Positions 26,608-35,278 of a DNA stretch of 64,000 nt are shown piece after piece. A model generated the notes under the pieces. That model ran no database searches, was not told the DNA's origin, and was given only the letters and a program-made list of their open reading frames with translations. The position numbers and the translations under genes are program-made. The stretch lies in contig NZ_FWYB01000002.1 in assembly GCF_900176505.1 (NCBI RefSeq), positions 87,237 through 151,236 of the forward strand, given 5' to 3'. Each line of letters begins with the position of its first letter. Positions within the stretch are counted from its first letter, which is position 1. Source of the stretch: Pedobacter nyackensis (GTDB lineage: Bacteria; Bacteroidota; Bacteroidia; Sphingobacteriales; Sphingobacteriaceae).

Positions 26608-29600
26608 ATGTTTAAACTGACTTTTAAACAACAAGTATTAACAGGCTTTACTGTTTCTTTGTTGTTTGTCCTTGTTTCTGCAATAACATCTTATTTCAGC
26701 ATTGATAAACTAAATAATGACACCAAATGGCAAGCACATACCTACGATGTCATGAACCTTGTTAAAGACATTGAGACCCAGGTGCTGAATTCGGAAACCG
26801 GACTAAGAGGATTTATTTTGGCACAGGATCCACAATATCTGCTCTCTTATAATAATAACGCACATAAAATTCTGGTTACAAGTCAGGAATTGAAGAAAAT
26901 CATCCATAAAAACACCATCCGGACTGCTATGGTCGATTCTATCGACTTCTATGCACACCAGAAGGTAGATGAGATGAAAATGGTGCTACGTACCAATGAA
27001 ATGGATGGAAAAGCGGCTGCAACATTAAGAGTAATGAACGGAAAAGGCCAGTTATTCAAAAATAAAATACTGGAATTTAGTGGAAAGCTCATTGAATCTG
27101 AAAAGCACTTGTTACTCGAAAGAAAGGAATCCATCACAAAGAGCAGTCTGCAAAGTGAAGCAGTTGTGGTACTTAGCGCTTTTATCATATTTTGTCTGAT
27201 CCTCTTTCTTTTATCTTACATCAGAAAAACATTTGATCAGCAAAAGGAAACCGAAGCTCATATCCTGGATTCCAATATGGAACTGGAAAAAATATCGACA
27301 GAGAACAAGCAAAAAAACTGGTTACTTTCAGGCGCTACAGCAATCAATGAAGCCATGCGCGGCGAACAGGAAATCGAAGAACTGGCAGCCAATATTACTA
27401 CCGGCATTTGTAATTATATAGAAGCACCAATCGGTGCCTTCTTCCTTGTTAATCCATCAAAAAAAACACTCAAGTTTGAAGGAGGGTATGCCTATCAGCA
27501 CACCAGAAATATAAGAACTGAGTATCACTTTGGTGAAGGTTTTGTAGGGCAAACTGCTGCCGAAAAGAAAAGTAAAATTTTTGACAAAATCCCATCCGAC
27601 TATATCAAAATCAACTCCGGATTAGGAGACACATCTCCTAACTGCATTTACCTAATGCCAATCGTATTCGAAGATGAAACCATTGCCGTAATAGAACTAG
27701 GTTTAAGTAAAAAGCCAGGTGATACCGTTTCCTTATTCCTCAATACCATTTCAGAGAGCATTGGTGTAGGTGTTAATAGTGCTGTGGCACGCATAAAACT
27801 AAGGGCATTATTTGAACAAACCCAACAGCAGGCGGAAGAGCTGGAAAGTCAGCAGGAAGAATTACGTACCACCAACGAAGAACTTGTTTACAAATCAGAG
27901 CAGTTACAGGCTTCAGAAGAAGAATTAAGGGTACAACAGGAAGAATTACGTCAAACCAATTCAGAGCTGGAAGAAAAAGCTCAGCAATTAGAAGAACGCA
28001 ACATTGCCGTAAACCAGGCAAAAGAAGCAATGAGTCTGAAAGCTGAAGAACTGGAAATTTCAAGTAAATATAAATCGGAGTTCCTGGCAAATATGAGCCA
28101 TGAATTAAGAACACCATTAAACAGTATCTTAATCCTTGCCCGAATACTAAAAGAAAATCGTCCGGAAAACCTTAATGAAGATCAGATCAAATACGCAGGT
28201 GTAATTCACAATGCCGGAACTGACCTCCTCACATTAATCAATGATATCCTCGATTTATCTAAAATTGAATCAGGTAAACTTGATCTGACAATTCTGCCAG
28301 TAAAACCTGTAACTATTAAGCAAGATATGGAGGCCTTATTCAGTGAATTGGCCAGAAGCAAAAAAATCACCTTCAATACAATATTGGACAATGAATTGCC
28401 AAAAGAACTATTTACTGATCAAGCAAGATTAGAACAGATCGTTAAAAACCTCCTTTCAAACGCCTTCAAATTTACACCCGAACATGGAGAGATCACACTG
28501 GAAATCAGCAACGCAAAACCAGGCACAACGTTTTACTCCAGCCAGTTAAAAACGACTCCAGAAGACATTATTGCCATCTCGGTAAAAGACTCCGGAATCG
28601 GAATCCCGGCAGACAAGCAGAAACTTATATTCGAAGCCTTCCAGCAGGCCGATGGATCCACCAGTAGAAAATATGGAGGCACGGGATTAGGGCTTTCAAT
28701 CAGCAAAGAATTGGCGCATATTCTGGGTGGAGAAATTCAGGTTAGAAGCAAACAAGGAGCAGGAAGTAAATTCACCTTCTTCATTCCTAAAAATCACACT
28801 TTAAACAATCAGCCCCATCAGGATATAACTGAGGTTAAAGAACCCATTATTACAGTAGTCATCCCTGACCCCCTACCAATTCCGGCTAACAACAATAAAA
28901 ACCAAAAATTACTGATCGTTGAAGATGATTTGGTTTTTGCCGATGTACTTAACGATTACGCCATAGAAAAAGGCTTTAAGCCAATCCTTGCCCATAGCGG
29001 CGACATTGCCCTTGAAATGGCTTTTTCGGAACTCCCTGATGCCATTGTCCTGGACATTATGTTACCCGTTGTTGATGGTTGGACCATCCTGAAAAAACTT
29101 AAAGCAGATCCACGGACCAAACATATCCCCGTACATATGATGTCGGCAGGAAATGAAAAAATAGGAAAAGCGAAAAAAGAAGGCGCTATAGGCTTTTTGA
29201 AAAAACCAATTGAAAAAGAACAACTGGATGAAGCCTTTGATCTGTTAAGTGCTGCCCACTTAAAGTACAACCTCAATACTGTACTTGTTATTGAAGATCA
29301 GGAATTACACAGTACTGTACTTACCCAGCAATTAACAGATAAATGAGTTGAAGTAAAACAAGCATTCACGGGTAAAGAAGCATTGTCGCTGTTAAAGGAA
29401 TATACTTTTGACTGCATCATCCTTGACTTGAAGCTCCCGGATATTTCCGGCTTTGATCTGCTGGATACCATCAAGGCACAACCCGGCTTGGCGCATATTC
29501 CCGTAATCATCAATACAGCCATGGAATTGGATCAGGAGAAAATGGCTCATATCATGAAGCACACAGAAGCCATGGTATTGAAATCCAATAAATCCAATGA

Positions 29601-30090
29601 TAGGTTGATCGATGAGGTGAGTCTGTTTATGAATAAATTAAAACAGGATGCCCCAATTTCTTCCCGCTCTATAAATAATATGAGTACAGGCAAAGCTTCA
29701 TCAACCATGGAAAAGGTTTTAAGAGACAAGACCATTCTGATCACAGATGATGACATGCGTAATATCTTTGCCCTTTCAAGTGCACTACAGGCATATGACC
29801 TGAAAATTGTTATTGCAAACAATGGGAGAGAAGCCATAGAAAAGCTGAATGCCCATGAAGAGATTGATCTGGTATTAATGGACATCATGATGCCCGAAAT
29901 GGACGGCTATGAAGCTATGCGCGCTATTCGTGGCAAAAAGAACTTTGCCAAATTGCCCCTCATCGCCTTAACTGCCAAAGCGATGAAAAACGATAGAGAA
30001 AAATGTATCGAAGCAGGGGCAAATGATTATATCTCCAAACCGGTTGATATGGACAAATTACTTTCTATGTTAAGAGTCTGGCTAAGCTAA
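26608..30090 (+). pseudogene. CHASE3-GAF hybrid histidine kinase with three receivers, interrupted by an in-frame TGA
   Basis: From ATG 26608 to TAA 30090 the same frame is open for 1160 residues except for TGA at 29344-29346 (codon 913). Domain order: transmembrane helix (about 9-31), CHASE3-like periplasmic domain (ETGLRGFILAQDPQYL), second helix (about 190-212), GAF (about 255-395), a long coiled coil of EELRTTNEEL-type repeats, HisKA with His498 (NMSHELRTPLN), HATPase (GGTGLGLSISK), then REC1 (Asp816), REC2 (Asp940) and REC3 (Asp1092). The stop falls in REC2, after QQLTDK where receivers usually have Gly (KKG), so GGA to TGA by one substitution explains it. The upstream 912-residue part keeps kinase and REC1; REC3 would need reinitiation. 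A sequencing error is possible. The track-style TTG start at 26563 was rejected. Confidence 0.85.
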
Positions 30091-30091
30091 A

Positions 30092-30916
30092 ATGGATAAA
30101 GACACGGATACCATCAGCTATGAAGAGCTTGAAAACCTCATCATCTTCATAAAAAACGTTCAGGGCTTCGATTTTAGCGATTATTCTGCTGCTTCATTAA
30201 AAAGAAGAGTTACCAGGATTATGCAACTGCAAAAGCTAAGCCTGTTCGATCTCCGCACCTTATTAACCAACGATCAGGATTACTTTGAATCATTTTTGAT
30301 TGAAATAACCGTTAATGTTACTGAGATGTTCAGAGATCCCTCATTTTACAAATCCGTAGCAAGCAATATCATCCCCTACCTAAAATCCTATCAACGGATT
30401 AAAGTATGGAACGCAGGTTGTTCTACGGGCGAAGAACTCTATTCTTTTGCTATTTTATTTTCGGAAGAAAATTTATACGAGCGCTGCTTTTTTTATGGCA
30501 CGGATATTAATACAGATGTATTAGAACAAGCTAAAAATGGAATCTATAATTTGCAAAAGATGAAGCAATACTCAGAAAACTTTCAGAAAATAGGCTCCAG
30601 CAATACATTATCCAACTATTACACGGCCAAATACGATGCTGCATCCATTAACTACTCCTTAAAAAAGAATATTCTTTTCTCGGTACACAATTTGGCTTCA
30701 GATGGTGTTTTTAATGAATTTCAGGTTATATCTTGTCGTAATGTGCTGATATATTTTAATACAGAATTACAAAAAAAAGTCATAGAATTATTTTATAATA
30801 GTTTAGCTAATTTCGGCTTCTTATGTCTAGGGTCAAAAGAAACATTAAGAAGTACAGAGCTCGGGCGCTTCAAAGTAATAGACAAAAAAAATAACATTTA
30901 CCAAAAAATAGCATAG
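30092..30916 (+). CDS. CheR-type protein-glutamate methyltransferase
   Basis: The 274-residue protein has the CheR N-terminal helical domain (FDFSDYSAASLKRRVTRIMQ) and the SAM-binding domain, with NVTEMFRDPSFY, the glycine-rich motif VWNAGCSTGEELYSFAILF, the acidic YGTDINTDVLEQA and CRNVLIYFN. CheR methylates glutamates in chemoreceptors using S-adenosylmethionine. Here there are no receptor, CheA or CheB genes; it lies one base after the hybrid kinase frame and 36 bases before another hybrid kinase. CheR genes next to hybrid kinases are common in Bacteroidota, where the coiled-coil or CHASE3 region of the kinase may be the target; that is inference. Confidence 0.9.
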   Translation: MDKDTDTISYEELENLIIFIKNVQGFDFSDYSAASLKRRVTRIMQLQKLSLFDLRTLLTNDQDYFESFLIEITVNVTEMFRDPSFYKSVASNIIPYLKSYQRIKVWNAGCSTGEELYSFAILFSEENLYERCFFYGTDINTDVLEQAKNGIYNLQKMKQYSENFQKIGSSNTLSNYYTAKYDAASINYSLKKNILFSVHNLASDGVFNEFQVISCRNVLIYFNTELQKKVIELFYNSLANFGFLCLGSKETLRSTELGRFKVIDKKNNIYQKIA

Positions 30917-30952
30917 CGCGCTCACTCCCCACTTAAATTAAGATTAAAAAGC

Positions 30953-32539
30953 ATGGAAAAAATTAACATATTAATTGTTGATGACAGACCTGAAAACATT
31001 ATTGCCCTTGAAGCGCTGCTGCAAAGAAAAGATATCAATATAATCAGTACCACCAATCCTAATGAAGCCTTAAGGTTAGCATGGGAAATGGATATTGCCA
31101 TTGCGATGATAGATGTTCAAATGCCCGAAATGGACGGCTTTGAGCTGGTTGAAATTCTAAAAAGTAATCCAAGAACCAAAGATATACTGATCATATTTGT
31201 TACAGCCATATCCAAAGAAACCAAGTACGCGGTTAAAGGATTAAGTACCGGTGCTGTCGATTACCTCTATAAACCTTTAGATCCTTTCGTTACCTCCGCA
31301 AAGGTTGATTCATTTATCCAATTTGTAAGAAACCAAAGGGAAATAAAGAAAAAGAATAAAGAGCTTGAAGCTTACCAGAAAGAACTGATTAAAGCGAAGG
31401 AACTGGCCGAACAAGGCAAAAGGATTAAAGAAAACTTTCTGGCTAATATGAGCCATGAAATTCGTACTCCGATTAACGGGATTATCGGAATTGCACAGCT
31501 TTTAAAGAAAACCGGGCTAAACGAAGAGCAGCATGAAATGCTTAACCTGCTGGAGGTTTCTTCAAATTCATTACTAGGTGTGATTAACGATGTCCTGGAC
31601 CTTTCAAAAATAGAATCAGGCAAATTCAAAATTAACAGAGCACCAACCGACATTACTAAATTATGTAAGTCGGTAGTCGACCTATTGCGCATCCCTGCAG
31701 TTGAAAAAGAGCTTAAACTCGACATAGATCTTGATCCTGAATTGCCTGCTATGATCCTTTCCGACTCGCTTCGTTTAAATCAGATTTTAATGAACCTGAT
31801 TGGAAATGCGATTAAGTTTACCCATGAAGGCAGCGTAATTTTAAAAGTAGAAATCCTCGACAGAAAGGGCAATAATGTTCAGATTAGATTTGCTGTTATT
31901 GATTCCGGAATAGGGGTAGCAAAAGAAAATCTTGATAAGATTTTTGAAACTTTTGAACAAGCAGACGAGCAAACAACTATTAAGTTTGGGGGAACCGGAC
32001 TAGGCTTATCTATCGTCAAAAATCTCGCAAAGCTCAAAGGTGGCACATTGGAAGTTCAGAGTGAAGAATCTAAGGGGAGTACTTTTTCCTTTAGCAACTG
32101 GTACGAAATCATCAAGGAGGTTGAAGTATTAAAAAAACCTACAGAAGAGGTTCTGATGCCGTTTAACAATTTAAAGATCCTTGTTGCTGAAGATAACCCG
32201 ATCAACAAATTCCTCATCACTAAAATCCTGCAAAGCTGGCATATTGAAATGGATGTTGTAGAAAATGGAAAAGAGGCGATAGATAAATTGAGAGAAAACG
32301 ATTATGACCTGATCTTAATGGATACCTTCATGCCTGTTATGAATGGCCTCGAGGCCATCAAACTCATTCGCGAGGGTTATGCTAGCGGAAAGGAAAATAC
32401 ACCTATCATCACCTTCTCTGCTGCAGTTATGGATACAGATAAAGAAACAGCGATGGCAGCTGGAGCTAATGATGTCATCAGTAAGCCTTTCGATCCAGCT
32501 ACACTTCACAAGAAAATACAGGAATTCACTACTGGTTAA
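30953..32539 (+). CDS. Response regulator-histidine kinase hybrid (REC-HisKA-HATPase-REC)
   Basis: The 528-residue cytoplasmic protein has REC1 at about residues 4-120 (phosphoacceptor Asp54 in MIDVQMPEMDGFELVE), a short coiled coil, HisKA with His168 (NMSHEIRTPINGIIG), a HATPase domain (LMNLIGNAIKFTHEG, VIDSGIGV, GGTGLGLSIVK) and REC2 at about 403-525 (Asp457 in LMDTFMPVMNGLEAI). No transmembrane segment and no output domain are seen. It probably receives phosphate from the upstream hybrid kinase and passes it on in a relay. Its 3' end overlaps the convergent pth gene by 11 bases. Confidence 0.93.
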   Translation: MEKINILIVDDRPENIIALEALLQRKDINIISTTNPNEALRLAWEMDIAIAMIDVQMPEMDGFELVEILKSNPRTKDILIIFVTAISKETKYAVKGLSTGAVDYLYKPLDPFVTSAKVDSFIQFVRNQREIKKKNKELEAYQKELIKAKELAEQGKRIKENFLANMSHEIRTPINGIIGIAQLLKKTGLNEEQHEMLNLLEVSSNSLLGVINDVLDLSKIESGKFKINRAPTDITKLCKSVVDLLRIPAVEKELKLDIDLDPELPAMILSDSLRLNQILMNLIGNAIKFTHEGSVILKVEILDRKGNNVQIRFAVIDSGIGVAKENLDKIFETFEQADEQTTIKFGGTGLGLSIVKNLAKLKGGTLEVQSEESKGSTFSFSNWYEIIKEVEVLKKPTEEVLMPFNNLKILVAEDNPINKFLITKILQSWHIEMDVVENGKEAIDKLRENDYDLILMDTFMPVMNGLEAIKLIREGYASGKENTPIITFSAAVMDTDKETAMAAGANDVISKPFDPATLHKKIQEFTTG

Positions 32540-33089
32540 ACGCAGTCATCGTTTTGGCCGGGCCAATCGTAACAAAGCTTTTAATCAGTTCAGTACTTCT
32601 ATCGATTAATGCAGGCAATTCCGGCAGTTCATCTTTATCAAAAGGGGACAGCACGTAATCTGCCTGCCCGCCTCTGCCAAAATTATCACTGATGCCGAAA
32701 CGTAAGCGCGGATAACCTTGTCCGCCACAAAGGCCTTCTATGCTCTTCAACCCATTATGGCCTGCACTGCTCCCCTGTAATTTAAGTCGCAGTTTACCTA
32801 ATGGTAAAGCCAGGTCGTCTACAATCACAAGGACATTTTCAAGCGGAATGCGTAGCTCCTGCATGTAGTAATTCACAGCTTTCCCACTTAAGTTCATATA
32901 AGTGGTGGGCTTAATAACATGTAGTTTCCTACCCTTATAACCAACCTCAGCATAATAAGCGAGGCGGGTATTAGTAAACGTTCCCTCCTGGTGCTTTACC
33001 AGCTCGTCTGCAATCATAAAACCAATGTTATGGCGGGTATACGCATATTCAGGGCCAATGTTCCCTAAACCAACAATTAAGTACTTCAT
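32529..33089 (-). CDS. pth: Peptidyl-tRNA hydrolase
   Basis: Pth releases tRNA from peptidyl-tRNAs that fall off the ribosome. The 186-residue protein starts MKYLIVGLGNIGPEYAYTRH; His20 in TRHNIGFM is the catalytic residue, with the conserved PTTYMNLSGKAV and VIVDDLALPLGKLRLKLQGS, GHNGLKSIE motifs also intact. Length is standard. It lies downstream of rplY, separated by a terminator at 33133-33163. TATATTTG (33097-33104) lies 7 bases before the ATG, suggesting its own promoter with a minimal leader. rplY-pth adjacency is widespread. Confidence 0.95.
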   Translation of the reverse strand: MKYLIVGLGNIGPEYAYTRHNIGFMIADELVKHQEGTFTNTRLAYYAEVGYKGRKLHVIKPTTYMNLSGKAVNYYMQELRIPLENVLVIVDDLALPLGKLRLKLQGSSAGHNGLKSIEGLCGGQGYPRLRFGISDNFGRGGQADYVLSPFDKDELPELPALIDRSTELIKSFVTIGPAKTMTAFNQ

Positions 33090-33096
33090 CTTGTCA

Positions 33097-33104
33097 CAAA
33101 TATA
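33097..33104 (-). promoter_or_regulatory. -7 promoter element close to the pth start
   Basis: TATATTTG on the minus strand, full TAnnTTTG match, 7 bases before the ATG. It lies just downstream of the rplY terminator, which supports independent transcription. The -33 element is unclear. Confidence 0.45.
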
Positions 33105-33132
33105 ATTTAATTTTTAAACCGTTGCAGCACAA

Positions 33133-33163
33133 AAAAAGCAGCACCGGTTAGGTGCTGCTTTTT
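33133..33163. terminator. Terminator between rplY and pth
   Basis: AAAAAGCAGCACC and GGTGCTGCTTTTT form a perfect 13-bp stem with loop GGTTA, so it works in both directions. It lies 23 bases after the rplY stop codon on the minus strand. Confidence 0.88.
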
Positions 33164-33185
33164 GTATTCATCTGCTAAGCAAAAA

Positions 33186-33764
33186 TTATTTTTTACCAGC
33201 TGCTTGTTCTGCTTGTTTTAAAGCTCTTGACATACCAACAGAAACGATAGTATCTTCACCAGTGTTAGTGATGGTGTAGCTACCTTTTGCAAGATCACGT
33301 ACACGGAATAAGTTACCAACTTCTAATTTAGCAATGCTAACTTCAACTGTTTGAGGCATATCTTTAGGGAATGCTCTAACACGAAGTTTACGTAATTTTT
33401 GAACCAATTTACCACCCATTTTAACACCTGGAGAAGTACCGGTTAATTTAACAGGGATTTCCATTAAGATTTCTTTGTCATCAAATAACTGAAGAAAATC
33501 TACGTGTAACAATACATCTGTTAATGGATGAAATTGTAATTCTTTAATGATAGCTTTTACTTTGCTACCGTTAACTTCAATTTCAACAAAGTTTGCTTCT
33601 GGAGTGTAAATAGCATCCTTTAAATCGGTGATTAATAATGCAAAGTGAACTTGCTCTTTACCACCATACAATACTGCAGGAACTTTACCTTCATAGCGAA
33701 GCTCTTTAGCATCGCGTTTCCCTACGTTCTCTCTTGGAGAACCGCTAATTGCGATTGTTTTCAT
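33186..33764 (-). CDS. rplY: 50S ribosomal protein L25 (Ctc form)
   Basis: L25 binds 5S rRNA in the 50S central protuberance. The 192-residue protein is the two-domain Ctc form: residues 1-95 are the L25 domain (MKTIAISGSPRENVGKRDAK, AVLYGGKEQVHFALLITDL, IIKELQFHPLTDVLLHVDFL) and the rest is the TL5-type beta domain (VPVKLTGTSPGVKMGGKLVQ is close to the usual IPVKLTG motif). A basic, Ala-rich tail follows. It lies 28 bases after prs, and the prs-rplY-pth order is common in bacteria. Confidence 0.95.
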   Translation of the reverse strand: MKTIAISGSPRENVGKRDAKELRYEGKVPAVLYGGKEQVHFALLITDLKDAIYTPEANFVEIEVNGSKVKAIIKELQFHPLTDVLLHVDFLQLFDDKEILMEIPVKLTGTSPGVKMGGKLVQKLRKLRVRAFPKDMPQTVEVSIAKLEVGNLFRVRDLAKGSYTITNTGEDTIVSVGMSRALKQAEQAAGKK

Positions 33765-33792
33765 TTTATATTTATTTTATTTATTAAAATTC

Positions 33793-34734
33793 TTAAACAT
33801 TAAACAGGTCGCTGATAGAACCATGTTCGTTTACATTAGCAATTGCTTTTGCAAACAATGGCGCTGTACTCAACACCCTGATTTTCGAGCTTTCCTGTTT
33901 TAAAGGAATCGTATCAGTAACGATCAACTCAGTAAGCATTGAATTCTCAATGGTTTCATAAGCTTTTCCAGACAACACAGGATGCGTACAAACGGCTCTT
34001 ACACTGTTCGCGCCTTTTTCCATAATCAAGGCAGCAGCTTTAGCCAACGTACCTGCTGTATCACAAATATCGTCCATCAAAACAACATCCTGCCCTACTA
34101 CATCACCGATGATAGACATGGATTCAATTTCATTTGCGCGTTTACGACGTTTATCGCAAATCACAACCTCTGCATTAAAGAACTTAGCAAAAGTACGTGC
34201 ACGATAAGAACCTCCCATATCAGGCGAAGCAATAATCAGATTTTCCAGTCCTAAACTTTTAATGTAAGGAACAAAAATCACTGAACCATCCAGGTGATCA
34301 ACAGGAATATCAAAAAATCCTTGTATCTGCGCTGCATGAAGATCCATAGTCATGATACGGTGTATACCAGCCGATTTCAACAGATTAGCTACCAGTTTAG
34401 CACCAATGGCTACCCTAGGTTTATCTTTTCTGTCTTGTCTTGCCAAACCATAATAAGGAACAACTGCAGTAATGTAATGCGCTGAAGCACGCTTAGCGGC
34501 ATCAACCATTAACAACAATTCCATTAAATTATCTGAAGGCTGGTAAGTAGATTGTATCAGGAAAACATCACAACCACGTACTGTTTCGTCATATGAAGGC
34601 TGAAACTCACCGTCGCTAAACCTATTTAAAGTTACATCGCCAAGTGGTTTGCCGTATTGTTCGGCAATTCTTTTTGCTAATTCTTTTGTACCTGTTCCGG
34701 CAAAAAGTTTAACTGGGTTAAATTGCAATGGCAT
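33793..34734 (-). CDS. prs: Ribose-phosphate pyrophosphokinase
   Basis: PRPP synthetase makes phosphoribosyl pyrophosphate from ribose 5-phosphate and ATP for nucleotide, His and Trp synthesis. The 313-residue protein is class I, with FSDGEFQPSYDETVRGCDVF, the catalytic flexible loop region YGLARQDRKDKPRVAIGAK, the metal-binding DLHAAQIQGFFDIPVDHL and the PRPP-binding VVLMDDICDTAGTLAKAA. Length and motifs are normal. It lies 69 bases downstream of tRNA-Gln and may share its promoter, followed by rplY. Confidence 0.96.
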   Translation of the reverse strand: MPLQFNPVKLFAGTGTKELAKRIAEQYGKPLGDVTLNRFSDGEFQPSYDETVRGCDVFLIQSTYQPSDNLMELLLMVDAAKRASAHYITAVVPYYGLARQDRKDKPRVAIGAKLVANLLKSAGIHRIMTMDLHAAQIQGFFDIPVDHLDGSVIFVPYIKSLGLENLIIASPDMGGSYRARTFAKFFNAEVVICDKRRKRANEIESMSIIGDVVGQDVVLMDDICDTAGTLAKAAALIMEKGANSVRAVCTHPVLSGKAYETIENSMLTELIVTDTIPLKQESSKIRVLSTAPLFAKAIANVNEHGSISDLFNV

Positions 34735-34803
34735 GATTGAAGTGTATCAATGCTGGTTAAAAAAAATCGGATTGTGAATTAACCACAATCCGAATATTAT
34801 TAG

Positions 34804-34874
34804 TTGCCCGACCAGGATTCGAACCTAGACAAACGGTACCAAAAACCGTTGTACTACCTTTATACTATCGGGCA
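34804..34874 (-). tRNA. tRNA-Gln (anticodon TTG)
   Basis: On the minus strand a 71-base cloverleaf can be drawn: acceptor stem TGCCCGA with TCGGGCA, anticodon stem ACGGT with ACCGT around loop TTTTGGT (anticodon TTG at positions 34-36, reading CAA), and T arm with GGTTCGAATCC. The D arm is present as GTATAAAGGTAGTAC. Discriminator base is A; CCA is not encoded. It shares a promoter (34923-34952) with prs, which starts 69 bases downstream. Confidence 0.95.
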
Positions 34875-34922
34875 ATCTTTCCCTTTTAAAGAAACTAAAT
34901 AATGTCTCTCTGATTGGGAATG

Positions 34923-34952
34923 CAAATGTAAGCACATTTTTCAACTTTGCAA
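34923..34952 (-). promoter_or_regulatory. Promoter of tRNA-Gln and probably prs-rplY
   Basis: On the minus strand TTTG (CAA at 34950-34952), 19 bases, then TACATTTG (34923-34930) fit the Bacteroidota consensus exactly. The following CATTCCC gives the TTTGC-N2-TCCC signature shared with the rpsL, rplC and infA promoters. It lies about 48 bases upstream of the mature tRNA 5' end, so a 5' leader is removed. Confidence 0.78.
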
Positions 34953-35194
34953 ATACTAGCGCAAAAAAAATCAAAATAATTTTAGCTTTTTTATTTGACC
35001 TCGTTGAAACTTTCAGAAAATTAAGCAATTACAGTCATCAAAAAAATAAAAAAAATCTCCGCAAACGCCTGCATTTCAAAAAAGCCACAATCGCTCCACA
35101 AAATCCTTTTATAGTACTGCTCAAAGTGCATGGCAAATCCAGCACCAACTAATAGATACCAGCACCCTAATCTTAAAAAATGTTAAACTCAACT

Positions 35195-35202
35195 TAACTT
35201 TG
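35195..35202 (+). promoter_or_regulatory. Candidate promoter of the DUF2723 gene
   Basis: TAACTTTG matches TAnnTTTG, followed by CGCTATT; the -33 TTG is not clear. It would give a leader of about 70 bases to the ATG at 35279. Confidence 0.4.
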
Positions 35203-35278
35203 CGCTATTATCAATCTTATTCTTTATTTTCGGCTGCATTTTAATCGCCTCTATAACACATTAACTATTCAATAAAAA

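Larger units (their letters stand above)
34875..35278. other. Intergenic region between tRNA-Gln and the DUF2723 gene
   Basis: This 404-base A+T-rich gap holds two divergent promoters (34923-34952 on minus and a weaker one at 35195-35202 on plus). I see no gene, strong hairpin or repeat in the rest (34960-35190). Confidence 0.6.

Noticed and set aside
27773..28117. 114-residue minus-strand frame within the hybrid kinase
   Set aside because: It is antisense to the coiled-coil and HisKA coding part and has no features of its own.
29383..30090. Separate stand-alone two-receiver protein gene
   Set aside because: It is in the same frame as the kinase, starts inside a receiver domain with a TTG and lacks the first strands of that domain, so it is the 3' part of the interrupted gene.
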